64,000 bases of DNA from Mycobacterium syngnathidarum (GCF_001942625.1 NZ_MLCL01000061.1:47178-111177), one strand, 5' to 3'. Counted from the first letter of the stretch, positions 53,511 to 62,002 are shown. Made by a program: numbers and translations. Notes: generated by a model from the letters alone, not told the origin.

Positions 53511-54377
53511 ATGACGGCAGAAACCGACCAGGCCGGGACAACCGAACTGGCGCATGGTTTCTGTTTCGGCGAAGGGCCGCGATGGTTCGAAGGCCTGCTG
53601 TGGTTTTCCGACATGCTGGGCGAAGCCGTACACACCGTCACGTTGTCAGGCTCCATGACCACCCTGCCCGTCGCAGGACATTCCCCGTCCGGCTTGGGTT
53701 TCGGGCCCGACGGCACCCTGCTGATCGCGTCCACCCAGCGCAGGCAGGTGTTGCGCTACGACGGCGACACCGTCGAGCTGCTGGCCGATCTCAGCGACCT
53801 GGTCCCCGCGCCGCTCGGTGACATGGTGGTCGACGAGCACGGCCGGGCCTATGTCGGGTCCCAGGCCCGCACCCGCGGGGTGATCGTGCGCATCGACCCC
53901 GATGATCGGGTGAGTGTGGTGGCCGAGGATCTCGACTTTCCCAACGGCATGGTGATCACCCCGGACGGCGCCACCCTGATCGTCGCCGAGTCCACCGCGC
54001 GACGCCTCACCGCTTTCACCATCGCTGCCGACGGCGACCTCACCGACCGGCGGGTGTTCGCCGAGGGACTCGACGGCCCGCCGGACGGCCTCGCGGTCGA
54101 CGCCGAGGGCGGGGTGTGGGCGGCATTGACCTTGGCGCAGGAATTTCAGCGGTTCGCCCCGGACGGCTCCGCGGTCACCGACCGCGTCGACGCCGACGGC
54201 CGCACCGCGATCGCGTGCGCCCTGGGTGGTGTCGAGGGGCGCACCCTGTTCATGGTGACCACCACCGACGCCTATCCAGAACGGCTCATCGGCACCAAGC
54301 TGTCGCGGGTCGACGCGTTGATGGTCGAAACGCCCGCACCGGGCGATCACGACGCCGGCCACCATCACCACCACTGA
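53511..54377 (+). CDS. SMP-30/gluconolactonase-family hydrolase
   Basis: A 288-aa six-bladed beta propeller. HGFCFGEGPRWFEGLLWFSD carries the first metal Glu, FPNGMVITPDGATLIVAEST the Asn, and GLDGPPDGLAVDAEGGVWAAL the Asp. These are calcium-dependent lactonases. With a Baeyer-Villiger enzyme across the promoter, a lactone ring-opening role fits. The protein ends in a natural run of five His (DAGHHHHH). It is preceded by AAAGG at nine bases from ATG 53511. Confidence 0.88.
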   Translation: MTAETDQAGTTELAHGFCFGEGPRWFEGLLWFSDMLGEAVHTVTLSGSMTTLPVAGHSPSGLGFGPDGTLLIASTQRRQVLRYDGDTVELLADLSDLVPAPLGDMVVDEHGRAYVGSQARTRGVIVRIDPDDRVSVVAEDLDFPNGMVITPDGATLIVAESTARRLTAFTIAADGDLTDRRVFAEGLDGPPDGLAVDAEGGVWAALTLAQEFQRFAPDGSAVTDRVDADGRTAIACALGGVEGRTLFMVTTTDAYPERLIGTKLSRVDALMVETPAPGDHDAGHHHHH

Positions 54378-54386
54378 CAGGTAGAC

Positions 54387-55208
54387 ATGTCTGACTCTTA
54401 CTACGAACTGATCGACGAGAGCGACGCGATCGGTGAAAAGTTCCGCGCGACCGATATGGCCCGGGGCACCTGGTCGGCGGCGATCCAGCACGGCGCGCCG
54501 GTGTCGGCGTTGCTGGTGCGGGCATTGGAACGCTGCGAGCACCGCGCCGACACCCGGTTGAGCCGGGTGGCCATCGATCTGATGGGCGGGGTGCCCGCCG
54601 ACGGCGACCTGTGGGTGCAGGCCCAGCTGGAACGGCCGGGCAAGCAGATCGAACTGGTCAGCGCCGAGATGCTGGCGCCCGGGCCCGATGGCGCGCCCCG
54701 GGTCGTGGCGCGGGCCAGCGGGTGGCGCATGCTGCAACTGGACACCACCGCGGTCGCACACACCGGCGTCGAGCCGCTACCCCCGCTCGAGGAGGCGCGC
54801 AGCCGCGACATGGCCAAGAACTGGGAGCCCAACTACGTCCACAGCGTGGATTGGCGCTGGCTGACGGTACCGCAGGCGCCCGGCCCGGGTGAGTCCTGGC
54901 TCAAGCCGACGGTCGACGTGGTCAACGGCGAGCCGATGACGCCGTTGCAGCGGTTGTTCGCGGTCGCCGACGACGCCAACGGCATCGGCTCCAAGATCGA
55001 CATCCGCAAGTGGACGTTCCTCAACACCGACCTGGTGGTGCACATCCACCGGGTGCCCGAAGGCGAGTGGATCGGCATCCGCGCCGATACCAACTACGGG
55101 CCCGACGGCATCGGTACCACGGTGGGCACGCTGTTCGACCAGACCGGCGCGGTCGGTGCGATCCAGCAGTCGGTGCTGGTGCGGCCCCGCCCCTCCCGAA
55201 CGTCCTAG
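54387..55208 (+). CDS. TesB-like acyl-CoA thioesterase domain protein
   Basis: A 273-aa double-hotdog protein of the TesB-like/DUF4442-near group: WSAAIQHGAPVSALLVRALE gives the first hotdog helix, SRVAIDLMGGVPADGDLWVQ the strand, and MTPLQRLFAVADDANGIGSK the second helix. ADTNYGPDGIGTTVGTLFD is a typical ending. It follows the lactonase by nine bases. Its TAG stop is part of the IS481 target site, so the insertion left the protein whole. Confidence 0.83.
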   Translation: MSDSYYELIDESDAIGEKFRATDMARGTWSAAIQHGAPVSALLVRALERCEHRADTRLSRVAIDLMGGVPADGDLWVQAQLERPGKQIELVSAEMLAPGPDGAPRVVARASGWRMLQLDTTAVAHTGVEPLPPLEEARSRDMAKNWEPNYVHSVDWRWLTVPQAPGPGESWLKPTVDVVNGEPMTPLQRLFAVADDANGIGSKIDIRKWTFLNTDLVVHIHRVPEGEWIGIRADTNYGPDGIGTTVGTLFDQTGAVGAIQQSVLVRPRPSRTS

Positions 55209-55209
55209 C
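55204..55209. repeat. Target-site duplication, left copy
   Basis: CCTAGC directly precedes the left end of the IS481-family element and is repeated at 56287-56292 right after its other end. It contains the palindrome CTAG, the preferred target core of IS481. Confidence 0.9.
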
Positions 55210-56286
55210 TGTATCCGGCCATCAGGTTGGTTGCAGTCGGCTGACTGGTGGCAGACCTCCAAGTGCGCTGTGGCGTCGTTGAGTGTTGTAGAACTCGACC
55301 CAGGGTGCAAGGGCTCGGGCTCGGTCTGCGTTGGAGTTGAACACTCGGCGGTAGGACCATTCGCTTTGCAGGGTGCGGTTATAGCGCTCCACCTTGCCGT
55401 TCTGCCAGGGGCAGTGCGGTTTGATGAACAGATGTCTGGCGTGTAGTTCGTCGATGACCGCAGCGACAGCCGTTGAGCGCCGGTAGCTCAGATGGTTGTC
55501 GGTGATGACCCGTTCGATGCGCGGAATGCCTTGGGATTGAAAGTATTGCGCTGCCCGGGCGATGAACCCCGCACACGTCGATCCTTTCTCGTCGGCATGA
55601 ATCTCTGAGTACGCGAGCCGGCTATGGTCATCGACCATCGAGTGCACGTAGTCAAATCCGATGCCGCGGCCGCGGACCTCTTCACGGCGGCCGTGGGCAC
55701 GCCATCCGCCCCCGTCAGGGATGCGGCCGAGCTTCTTGACATCGACATGGACCAGTTCGCCGGGGCGATCGCGCTCGTAGCGCACCGCGGTGGCTTTGGA
55801 TGCTTTGATCACCGCGCCGGTCATCGGATCGCAATCACGCAGGTAGGGCGCACCGCGACGGCGCAGTATCCGGGCCACCGTGCGGGCCGGGATTCCGAGC
55901 TCGGGGCCCAACCAGTCTTGGCCGCGGCGATGTTTGCGTCGGGCGGCGACCACTTGGCGTTCTACGCGTGCTGGGGTCTTGGTGGGGCTGCGGTGCGGTC
56001 GTGAGGACCGGTCGTGCAGTCCGGCTTCGCCTTCGGCCGCGAAACGGCTGATCCAGGTATGTACGCATTTGCGGGAGATGCCCATCGCCGAGGCGATATG
56101 GGCCTGCTTCCAGCCCTGCTGGTGTCGTTGCACGATCAGCATCCGCCCATGCAGAGTGGTGCGGGCATTACGGTGGGACACGAGAACCTCCGGGTTGGTG
56201 ATGGGCCTTCGACAAGCCACACCTCACCCGGAGGTTCTCCTCACATCAAGCCAACACGCCCGCTACCAACGTCATGGCCGGATACA
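55210..56286 (-). mobile_element. IS481-family insertion sequence (complete, 1077 bp)
   Basis: The ends are TGTATCCGGCCATCAGGTTGG at the left (minus two mismatches) and the inverted copy ending GGCCGGATACA at the right: 19 of 21 bases match. One DDE transposase gene fills the element. A six-base direct repeat CCTAGC flanks it. Sharp ends, an intact transposase and an undamaged duplication point to a recent insertion. Confidence 0.95.
55222..56184 (-). CDS. IS481-family transposase
   Basis: A 320-aa DDE transposase. An N-terminal helix-turn-helix (QAHIASAMGISRKCVHTWIS) binds the ends. The rve catalytic core carries Asp in LVHVDVKKLG, Asp in VITDNHLSYRR and Glu in NGKVERYNRTLQ. The end WVEFYNTQRRHSALGG is typical. 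GTG 56184 has GGAGGTT seven bases upstream and starts VSHRNARTTLHG. The longer GTG at 56220 is less likely. No frameshift is seen. Confidence 0.93.
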   Translation of the reverse strand, partial: LVSHRNARTTLHGRMLIVQRHQQGWKQAHIASAMGISRKCVHTWISRFAAEGEAGLHDRSSRPHRSPTKTPARVERQVVAARRKHRRGQDWLGPELGIPARTVARILRRRGAPYLRDCDPMTGAVIKASKATAVRYERDRPGELVHVDVKKLGRIPDGGGWRAHGRREEVRGRGIGFDYVHSMVDDHSRLAYSEIHADEKGSTCAGFIARAAQYFQSQGIPRIERVITDNHLSYRRSTAVAAVIDELHARHLFIKPHCPWQNGKVERYNRTLQSEWSYRRVFNSNADRARALAPWVEFYNTQRRHSALGGLPPVSRLQPT

Positions 56287-56292
56287 CCTAGC
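56287..56292. repeat. Target-site duplication, right copy
   Basis: CCTAGC, the second copy of the duplication of the IS481 element. Its CTA is the stop codon (TAG on the minus strand) of the gene fragment that follows. Confidence 0.9.
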
Positions 56293-56431
56293 GCCGAAGG
56301 TGTGAGGGGTTCAGGTCGGCGACGCCGGCCACACCCATCAGGGTCAGCGTCGAACGGATCTCGGCCGCCAGGATGTCGAGCACCGCACTCACGCCCGCCG
56401 CACCGGCCACCGCCAGTCCGTAGATGCAGGG
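56288..56431 (-). pseudogene. C-terminal fragment of an FMN-dependent alpha-hydroxy-acid dehydrogenase (LldD-like)
   Basis: The last 47 codons of a minus-strand gene remain: PCIYGLAVAGAAGVSAVLDI, then EIRSTLTLMGVAGVADL. This is the end of the FMN-binding barrel of L-lactate/glycolate-oxidase-like enzymes (usually R-P-x-x-Y-G-L). Everything upstream is missing. At 56431-56435 the sequence changes to a P450 fragment on the other strand. It cannot be functional. Confidence 0.75.
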
Positions 56432-56434
56432 GCA

Positions 56435-56581
56435 GGCATGAACCTGGCCCGCCTGGAGGCCCAGATCTTTCTCGAGGAGTTGATCGACACCGTGGGCGAC
56501 TGACAGCTGGCCGGTCCGCTGGACTACGGCACCAACTACACGGTGCGCGGGCCGAGCCGGGTGTTGGTGGCGCTGGACTGA
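56435..56581 (+). pseudogene. C-terminal fragment of a cytochrome P450 with in-frame stop
   Basis: GMNLARLEAQIFLEELIDTV is the P450 helix L just after the heme Cys. A TGA at 56501-56503 interrupts the frame, and in the same frame QLAGPLDYGTNYTVRGPSRV and LVALD follow to the last TGA. This is the normal end of a P450. The heme loop and all upstream parts are gone. It does not match the end of either intact P450 here, so it is the rest of a third gene. Confidence 0.75.
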
Positions 56582-56594
56582 TGCCCACCCGGCC

Positions 56595-56647
56595 AGTGGC
56601 CAGTTGCGACACAAATTCTTGGAAATCGTGTGCAATAACTGGCCACT
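56595..56647. terminator. Long hairpin between P450 gene and debris
   Basis: AGTGGCCAGTT (56595-56605) and AACTGGCCACT (56637-56647) pair perfectly; GACAC/GTGT inside the loop extends the stem. It lies 13 bases after the stop of the minus-strand P450 and is a likely terminator in that direction. Confidence 0.5.
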
Positions 56648-56659
56648 CGGGCCGTGGGA

Positions 56660-57916
56660 CTACGCGATGTGCGCAGGCACGCGCTTGATGCCGTGCACGA
56701 AGCTGCTGTACAGCAGTTCGGGCTCACCGAATTCGACGGTATTCAGCCGGGTCAGCAACTCGCGGAACAGATGTCGCAGCTCGGTCTTGGCCAGCTGGTT
56801 GCCCAGACAGAAGTGCGGGCCGCCGCCACCGAAGCCGATCTGCGGATTGGGTGAACGGCTCAGGTCGAAACGGCCGGGCTCGGTGAACACCGACTCGTCG
56901 CGGTTGCCCGAACAGTAGAACAGGCCCACCTTGTCACCGGCCCTGATCTGCTGACCGGCCACCTCGACGTCTTCGGTGGCATGCCGGGCGAATTGGATCA
57001 CCGGGGTGGCCCACCGGACGAATTCCTCGGTGGCCAGCCCGATCCGATTGTCGAAATCTTCCAGCAGCCAATCCTTTTGGTCGGGATTGGCCGCCAAGGC
57101 CATCATCGCGTGAGTGGTGGTCTGTTTGGTGGTGTCGTTGCCGGCCGAGGCCAGCAGGATCAGGAATGCCCCGATCTCCTCGTCGGTGAGCCGGTGTCCG
57201 TCGACTTCGGCGTTGACGATGCTGGTCATCAGGTCGTCACCGGGATTGGCCCGCCGGAACTTGGCCAACTCCACCCCGGTGCCCGAGATCAGCATGATCT
57301 CGTTGATGGTGGCCGTCGCGCGCTCTTCGAGCGACGAGTACTCGTCATCGCTCATGCTGAATAACTTCTCGGCCGCCTTGGCCAGCGCCGGCTGATCGGC
57401 GGCCGGCACACCGAGCATGTCGGAGATAGTGCGCATCGGCAGCTGCGCGGAGCAGGCCTCGACGAAGTCGACGTCCCCGGCGCCGATCAGGTCGTCCACG
57501 ATGGCGACGGCGTTGCGGTGAATCTGCTCTTCGATCTTGCGTACGTTCCGCGGGGTGAAGGCCGAGCTGATCAGGCGACGGTACGTGGTGTGCTGGGGCG
57601 GATCCATCATCAGGAAGAAGGTGGCGAACTTCTGCACGTCGGCCGGCATCGGATCGAGCGCAACACCCTGGGTCGAGGTGAACAGTTCGGGATGCTGGCT
57701 GACGAATTGGATGTCCGCGCGCCGGGTCACCGCCCAGAAGCCGGGCTCTTCGACGTCGAACAGTGTCGGTAGCGGCTGATGCCAGCTCAGGCCTTCACCG
57801 GCCCGCAACCGGGCGAAGGTCTCGTCGCGCTCGGCGAACGGCCGGCTCCAGAAATCGTGCGACGTGATGTCGAACGGGCTGTATTCGCGTGCCTGCGGTG
57901 AGCTGGCAATTGTCAC
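56660..57916 (-). CDS. Cytochrome P450 (second copy)
   Basis: A 418-aa P450. FMMDPPQHTTYRRLISSAFT is the helix-C region, LASAGNDTTKQTTTHAMMAL the I-helix acid/Thr pair, and FGGGGPHFCLGNQLAKTELR the heme loop. It resembles the CYP125/142-like sterol or alkane hydroxylases in pattern (MDPPQHTxYR, GNDTT, GGGPHFCLG). The exact family is not assigned. GTG 57916 with AGGAGGGG upstream is chosen over a longer frame. It is divergent from the TetR gene, with the bipartite element between. Confidence 0.9.
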   Translation of the reverse strand: MTIASSPQAREYSPFDITSHDFWSRPFAERDETFARLRAGEGLSWHQPLPTLFDVEEPGFWAVTRRADIQFVSQHPELFTSTQGVALDPMPADVQKFATFFLMMDPPQHTTYRRLISSAFTPRNVRKIEEQIHRNAVAIVDDLIGAGDVDFVEACSAQLPMRTISDMLGVPAADQPALAKAAEKLFSMSDDEYSSLEERATATINEIMLISGTGVELAKFRRANPGDDLMTSIVNAEVDGHRLTDEEIGAFLILLASAGNDTTKQTTTHAMMALAANPDQKDWLLEDFDNRIGLATEEFVRWATPVIQFARHATEDVEVAGQQIRAGDKVGLFYCSGNRDESVFTEPGRFDLSRSPNPQIGFGGGGPHFCLGNQLAKTELRHLFRELLTRLNTVEFGEPELLYSSFVHGIKRVPAHIA

Positions 57917-57969
57917 GGTATTCCCCTCCTGCGCGGGCGTCCGACAGCGGTGTCGCGCCACGAATTAGC

Positions 57970-57995
57970 GTGACAGTTCGGCGATAGTTTGTAAA
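57970..57995. promoter_or_regulatory. Bipartite element, copy b
   Basis: GTGACAG (57970-57976), 12 bases, TTGTAAA (57989-57995). It is in the 88-bp divergent region of the second P450 and a TetR gene and ends nine bases before the TetR ATG. A TetR gene next to its own likely operator is the usual arrangement. Confidence 0.62.
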
Positions 57996-58004
57996 GCTGT
58001 GGAC

Positions 58005-58538
58005 ATGGCGGAAATATCGTCCATCGACGACGACAGCAGCACCCGCGGACGGATCCTGGCCGCCACCGCCGAAGTGCTCGGGGCCAACGGGAAGACCAAG
58101 CTCAGCCTGTCCGAGGTTGCCGCACAAGCCGGGGTATCGCGGCCCACGCTCTATCGCTGGTTCGCCTCCAAACAAGAGCTTCTCGACGCATTCGTGGTGT
58201 GGGAGCGCAAGTATTACGAACGGGCCGTGGCGCAGGCCTCCGCCGGCCTACCCGACGATGAACACCTGGATGCCGCGCTGCGCACCGTGGTCCAGTACCA
58301 GCAGTCCTACCCGGGGCTGCGCATGGTCGACATCGAACCCGAGCACGTCATCAAGCGGCTCGCCCAGGTGATCCCGCTGATGCGGGAACGGCTGCAACGC
58401 CTGACCACCGGACCGGATGCCGACATCGCCGCGGCCACCGCGGTGCGGGTGGCGGTCTCCCACTACCTGGTGCGTGGCGACGACGCCGACGACTTCCTGG
58501 CGCAGTTGCGCCACGCGGCGAGAGTCAAACATTCCTGA
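58005..58538 (+). CDS. TetR-family regulator (paralogue 1)
   Basis: A 177-aa regulator. The HTH is LSLSEVAAQAGVSRPTLYRW followed by FASKQELLDAF. The ligand domain includes VVQYQQSYPGLRMVDIEPEH and AVRVAVSHYLVRGDDADDFL. Much of the sequence is shared with the TetR at 63.2 kb, in both domains. ATG 58005 is used; a GTG at 57999 is possible. It probably controls the divergent P450 through copy b. Confidence 0.88.
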   Translation: MAEISSIDDDSSTRGRILAATAEVLGANGKTKLSLSEVAAQAGVSRPTLYRWFASKQELLDAFVVWERKYYERAVAQASAGLPDDEHLDAALRTVVQYQQSYPGLRMVDIEPEHVIKRLAQVIPLMRERLQRLTTGPDADIAAATAVRVAVSHYLVRGDDADDFLAQLRHAARVKHS

Positions 58539-58573
58539 CCAGCACTTGGCGCCCCGGCGCTACCCTGGGCTCG

Positions 58574-60787
58574 GTGAGCGATTCAGCTGATCCCATCGCC
58601 GGGCTTGACCTGACCGAACAGGCCGCGCTGGGCAGCGGCGCCAGTTTTTGGACCACCAAGGCGATCGGCCCCATACCGGCGATCGTATTGACCGACGGCC
58701 CCCACGGGGTTCGCAGGCAATCCGGTAGTGCCACAGACCATCTGGGCCTGTCCGGCAGTGAACCGGCAACCTGCTTTCCCCCGGCGGTCGGCCTCAGCCA
58801 GACCTGGGACCCCGAGTTGGTGGAGCGCGTCGGACAGGCGCTGGGCGAGGAAAGCCGCGCGCTCGGCGTCCATGTGCTGCTCGGCCCGGGAGTCAACATC
58901 AAGCGCGACCCGCGGTGCGGTCGCAACTTCGAGTACTACTCGGAGGATCCGCTGCTCTCGGGGAAGCTGGGCGCGGCGTGGGTGCGCGGGGTGCAGAGCC
59001 GCAGCGTAGGCGCATCGCTGAAACATTTCGCGGTGAACAACGCCGAGCACGACCGGATGCGGGCCAGTTCCGACGCCGACGCCCGCACCTTGCGTGAGAT
59101 CTATCTGCGGACGTTCGAGATCGTGGTACGCCAGGCCCGGCCCTGGACGGTGATGTGTTCCTACAACCGGATCAACGGGGTGTACGCCTCGGAGAACCCG
59201 TGGCTGCTGACCACGGTGCTGCGCGGCGAATGGGGTTTCGACGGCGCGGTGGTCAGCGACTGGGGCGCGGTGGCCGACCGCGCCGCGGCCATGGCCGCGG
59301 GCCTGGATCTGGAGATGCCGACGACGGGAGGCGTCTCCGACGCCGAGGTGGTGCGTGCGGTGAGCGCCGGCACGCTGGACACCGCCACTGTCGCGCGGGC
59401 CGCAGGCCGGGTGGCGCAGCTCACCCAACGGGTCACCCAAACCGACAACACCGCTACATCTTTCGATGCCGATGCCCATCACCAGCTGGCACGTGAGGCA
59501 GCGCAGCGGGCCATCGTCCTACTGAAGAACGACGGCGATCTGCTTCCGCTGGCGCCGTCACCGCTGGCGGTCATCGGCGGATTCGCCCAGGAACCGAGAT
59601 ATCAGGGTGGCGGCAGCTCCCATGTGAACCCGACCCGGCTCGACATCCCGCTGGACGAGATCCGCAAGCTCACGGGCGATCACCCGGTGAGCCACTGCTC
59701 TGGAACCGACATCGCGGCTGCGGTGGCCGCCGCCGAATCTGCCGAATCCGCAGTCGTATTCCTCGGCCTCACTGCCGAAGAGGAGTCCGAGGGCTACGAC
59801 CGCGAGCACATCGACCTCCCGGAAACCCAGCTCAAGCTGCTGCGTGCCGTGGTGCAGGCCCAGCCCCGCACCGTCGTGGTGCTGTCGCACGGCGGTGTGG
59901 TGCGTCTGGACGCCGTCGCCGGACTGGCCCCCGCCGTGGTGGACGGGGCCCTGCTCGGGCAAGCCGGGGGCGGCGCGCTGGCCGACGTGCTGTTCGGTGT
60001 CGTCAACCCGTCGGGCCGGCTGGCCGAGACCGTGCCGCTGAGGCTGCAGGACTGCCCGGCCTACCTCAACTTTCCGTCCGAAGCGGGCCATACCGTGTAC
60101 GGCGAGCGGATGTTTGTCGGCTACCGCTGGTACGACACCCGGGACCTGCCGGTGGCGTTCCCGTTCGGCCACGGCCTGTCCTACACCCGGTTCGAGTACT
60201 CCGACCTGGCGGTCAGTACCGTCGACGCGGGATTGTCCGTGCGGCTGACGGTGACCAACACCGGTACCCGGTCAGGTCGTGCGGTGGTCCAGGTCTATGT
60301 CGGGCTACCCGGATCTTCCGTCGGGCGGCCGGTGAGGTGGCTGGCCGGATTCGGGGCGGTCACGCTGGAACCCGCGGAGCAACGTGCAGTCGAGATCTCC
60401 ATCAGCCGAGACGATCTCGCGTATTGGAGTACCGATGCCGGGCGGTGGGTTGTCGAGACCGGCGAATACGCGGTCTGGGTCGGCGCGTCGAGCCGGGACC
60501 TGCGGTTGACGGCGGCGGTGACGGTGACCGGCGACGAGCCGACGCGCCCGTTCACCCGCGATTCCACCCTGGGCGAACTCCTCGCCGATCCGGTGGCGGC
60601 CCAGACCATCGCGGACATACTCAGTAGCGCCTCACCGTTCGACACCGGCGATTCCGCACTCGGCACGAATCTGCTGCGGATGCTGGAGTCGGTGCCGATC
60701 GGGCGGATGGTGGCGTTCTCGGCGGGCAAGGTCACCGGCGAGCAGCTCGACCAATTGCTGGCGAGCGTCAACGCTCAACGCTCCTGA
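58574..60787 (+). CDS. Glycoside hydrolase family 3 beta-glucosidase
   Basis: A 737-aa GH3 enzyme. The barrel domain has GPGVNIKRDPRCGRNFEYYS, KHFAVNNAEHDRM and the nucleophile Asp in FDGAVVSDWGAVADRAAAM. The second domain has GYDREHIDLPETQLKLLRAV, and the C-terminal fibronectin-like domain is at about 550-640 (VTNTGTRSGRAVVQVYVGLP). No signal peptide is present, so it acts in the cytosol on an imported glycoside. Within this cluster it might release the aglycone that is degraded. The start is GTG 58574. The last codons overlap the CoA-transferase gene by 13 bases, tail-to-tail. Confidence 0.9.
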   Translation: MSDSADPIAGLDLTEQAALGSGASFWTTKAIGPIPAIVLTDGPHGVRRQSGSATDHLGLSGSEPATCFPPAVGLSQTWDPELVERVGQALGEESRALGVHVLLGPGVNIKRDPRCGRNFEYYSEDPLLSGKLGAAWVRGVQSRSVGASLKHFAVNNAEHDRMRASSDADARTLREIYLRTFEIVVRQARPWTVMCSYNRINGVYASENPWLLTTVLRGEWGFDGAVVSDWGAVADRAAAMAAGLDLEMPTTGGVSDAEVVRAVSAGTLDTATVARAAGRVAQLTQRVTQTDNTATSFDADAHHQLAREAAQRAIVLLKNDGDLLPLAPSPLAVIGGFAQEPRYQGGGSSHVNPTRLDIPLDEIRKLTGDHPVSHCSGTDIAAAVAAAESAESAVVFLGLTAEEESEGYDREHIDLPETQLKLLRAVVQAQPRTVVVLSHGGVVRLDAVAGLAPAVVDGALLGQAGGGALADVLFGVVNPSGRLAETVPLRLQDCPAYLNFPSEAGHTVYGERMFVGYRWYDTRDLPVAFPFGHGLSYTRFEYSDLAVSTVDAGLSVRLTVTNTGTRSGRAVVQVYVGLPGSSVGRPVRWLAGFGAVTLEPAEQRAVEISISRDDLAYWSTDAGRWVVETGEYAVWVGASSRDLRLTAAVTVTGDEPTRPFTRDSTLGELLADPVAAQTIADILSSASPFDTGDSALGTNLLRMLESVPIGRMVAFSAGKVTGEQLDQLLASVNAQRS

Positions 60788-61956
60788 CCGCGGCGCAGCT
60801 CGGCCAGGATTTCGTCGGTGTGCGCGCCGAGCGCCGGCGCGACCGTGCGCGGCTGCCACGGAGTGGCCGAAAAATCGGCTGGGCTGGCCACCATCGGAAC
60901 CGTCGAAATCCCGTCGGGCACTTCGACAATGCCTCCCGCGGCATGGAACTGCTCATCGGCGATCACATCGTCGAGGCTGTTGATCGGTGACCAGAAGAAG
61001 TCCGGTTCTGCATCGAACAATTGGGCCCAGTGGTCCATCGGATGGCCGGCGAAGATGCCGTCCAGCTGCCCGATCAGCTCGCGGGCATTGACGTATCGGT
61101 CGCGCGCCGTGGCGAACCGCGGATCGGTCAGCCAGTCTTCGCGGCCCACGACCCGGCACAGTGCAGGCCAGTGCCGGTCCCCTTGCAGCCCCACGATCCA
61201 GAAGCGTTTCCCGTCGCCGGTGATGTAGTTGTTCATGCACGGGTTGGCCATCGCCTCACGCTGGCCGATCGCGACCTGCTGCCCACTCATCAGCATGGTG
61301 TTGAGATCGAAGCTGACGGTGTAGGCGCCCTGGCGGTAGAGCGAGGTGCTGACCAATTGACCTGTCCCCGTGCGATTCCTGGCCAGCAAGGCGGCGCACA
61401 CCGCGGCTGCCAGCGTCGTCCCGGCGGAGTGGTCCCCCATCCCGCCGCGCTGGAACGGCGGGGTGTCCCCCGGACGAGTGAGCAGATCGGCCAGCCCGGC
61501 GCGGGCCCAGAACGCGGCGACGTCGTAAGCCGCCCGGTCGGCTTCCGGTCCGGCCAGTCCGTAGCCGGTGATCAGGCCGTACACCAGGCGCGGATTGCGT
61601 ACGGCCACGGTCTCGAAGTCCAGTTCGAGCCGACGCAATGCGGACGGCCGCACATTGGTGAGGAAAACGTCTGCGGTGGAAAGCAATTCGTTCGCGGTCT
61701 GCCGCCCTTCAGCAGTACCGAGGTCGAGCACGATACTGCGCTTGGAGCGATTGTCCATTTCGAACGGCGGGTTGGCAGCCACGCCGAGCTCGGGTTCCAG
61801 GCCGAGCATGCGACCGAATGTTCGCGCCGGGTCGCCTGACGGCGGTTCGATCTTGATCACGTCGGCGCCCCAGTCGGCCAGGAGCGCTCCGGCCGCCGGT
61901 GCGGCGACCCACACACCCAACTCGACGACCCGGAACCCCTCCATCGGACCCGCCAT
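60775..61956 (-). CDS. CaiB/BaiF family III CoA-transferase
   Basis: A 393-aa enzyme. GFRVVELGVWVAAPAAGALL is the start, ADVIKIEPPSGDPARTFGRM the CoA-binding strand, and the catalytic Asp is in AAYDVAAFWARAGLADLLTR. These enzymes move CoA between two carboxylic acids, usually activating a substrate for beta-oxidation. GGAAGGAG precedes ATG 61956. It is divergent from the APH-like gene, with copy c of the element between. Confidence 0.9.
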   Translation of the reverse strand: MAGPMEGFRVVELGVWVAAPAAGALLADWGADVIKIEPPSGDPARTFGRMLGLEPELGVAANPPFEMDNRSKRSIVLDLGTAEGRQTANELLSTADVFLTNVRPSALRRLELDFETVAVRNPRLVYGLITGYGLAGPEADRAAYDVAAFWARAGLADLLTRPGDTPPFQRGGMGDHSAGTTLAAAVCAALLARNRTGTGQLVSTSLYRQGAYTVSFDLNTMLMSGQQVAIGQREAMANPCMNNYITGDGKRFWIVGLQGDRHWPALCRVVGREDWLTDPRFATARDRYVNARELIGQLDGIFAGHPMDHWAQLFDAEPDFFWSPINSLDDVIADEQFHAAGGIVEVPDGISTVPMVASPADFSATPWQPRTVAPALGAHTDEILAELRRGQER

Positions 61957-61976
61957 GCCGCTCCTTCCCAAACCGC

Positions 61977-62002
61977 TTTACAATCAGGCGCAAATTTGTA
62001 AA
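61977..62002. promoter_or_regulatory. Bipartite element, copy c (perfect inverted repeat)
   Basis: TTTACAA (61977-61983), 12 bases, TTGTAAA (61996-62002). This copy is fully symmetrical and so shows that the element is an inverted repeat. It ends eight bases before the ATG of the APH-like gene and lies 21 bases upstream of the CoA-transferase start. Confidence 0.62.
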
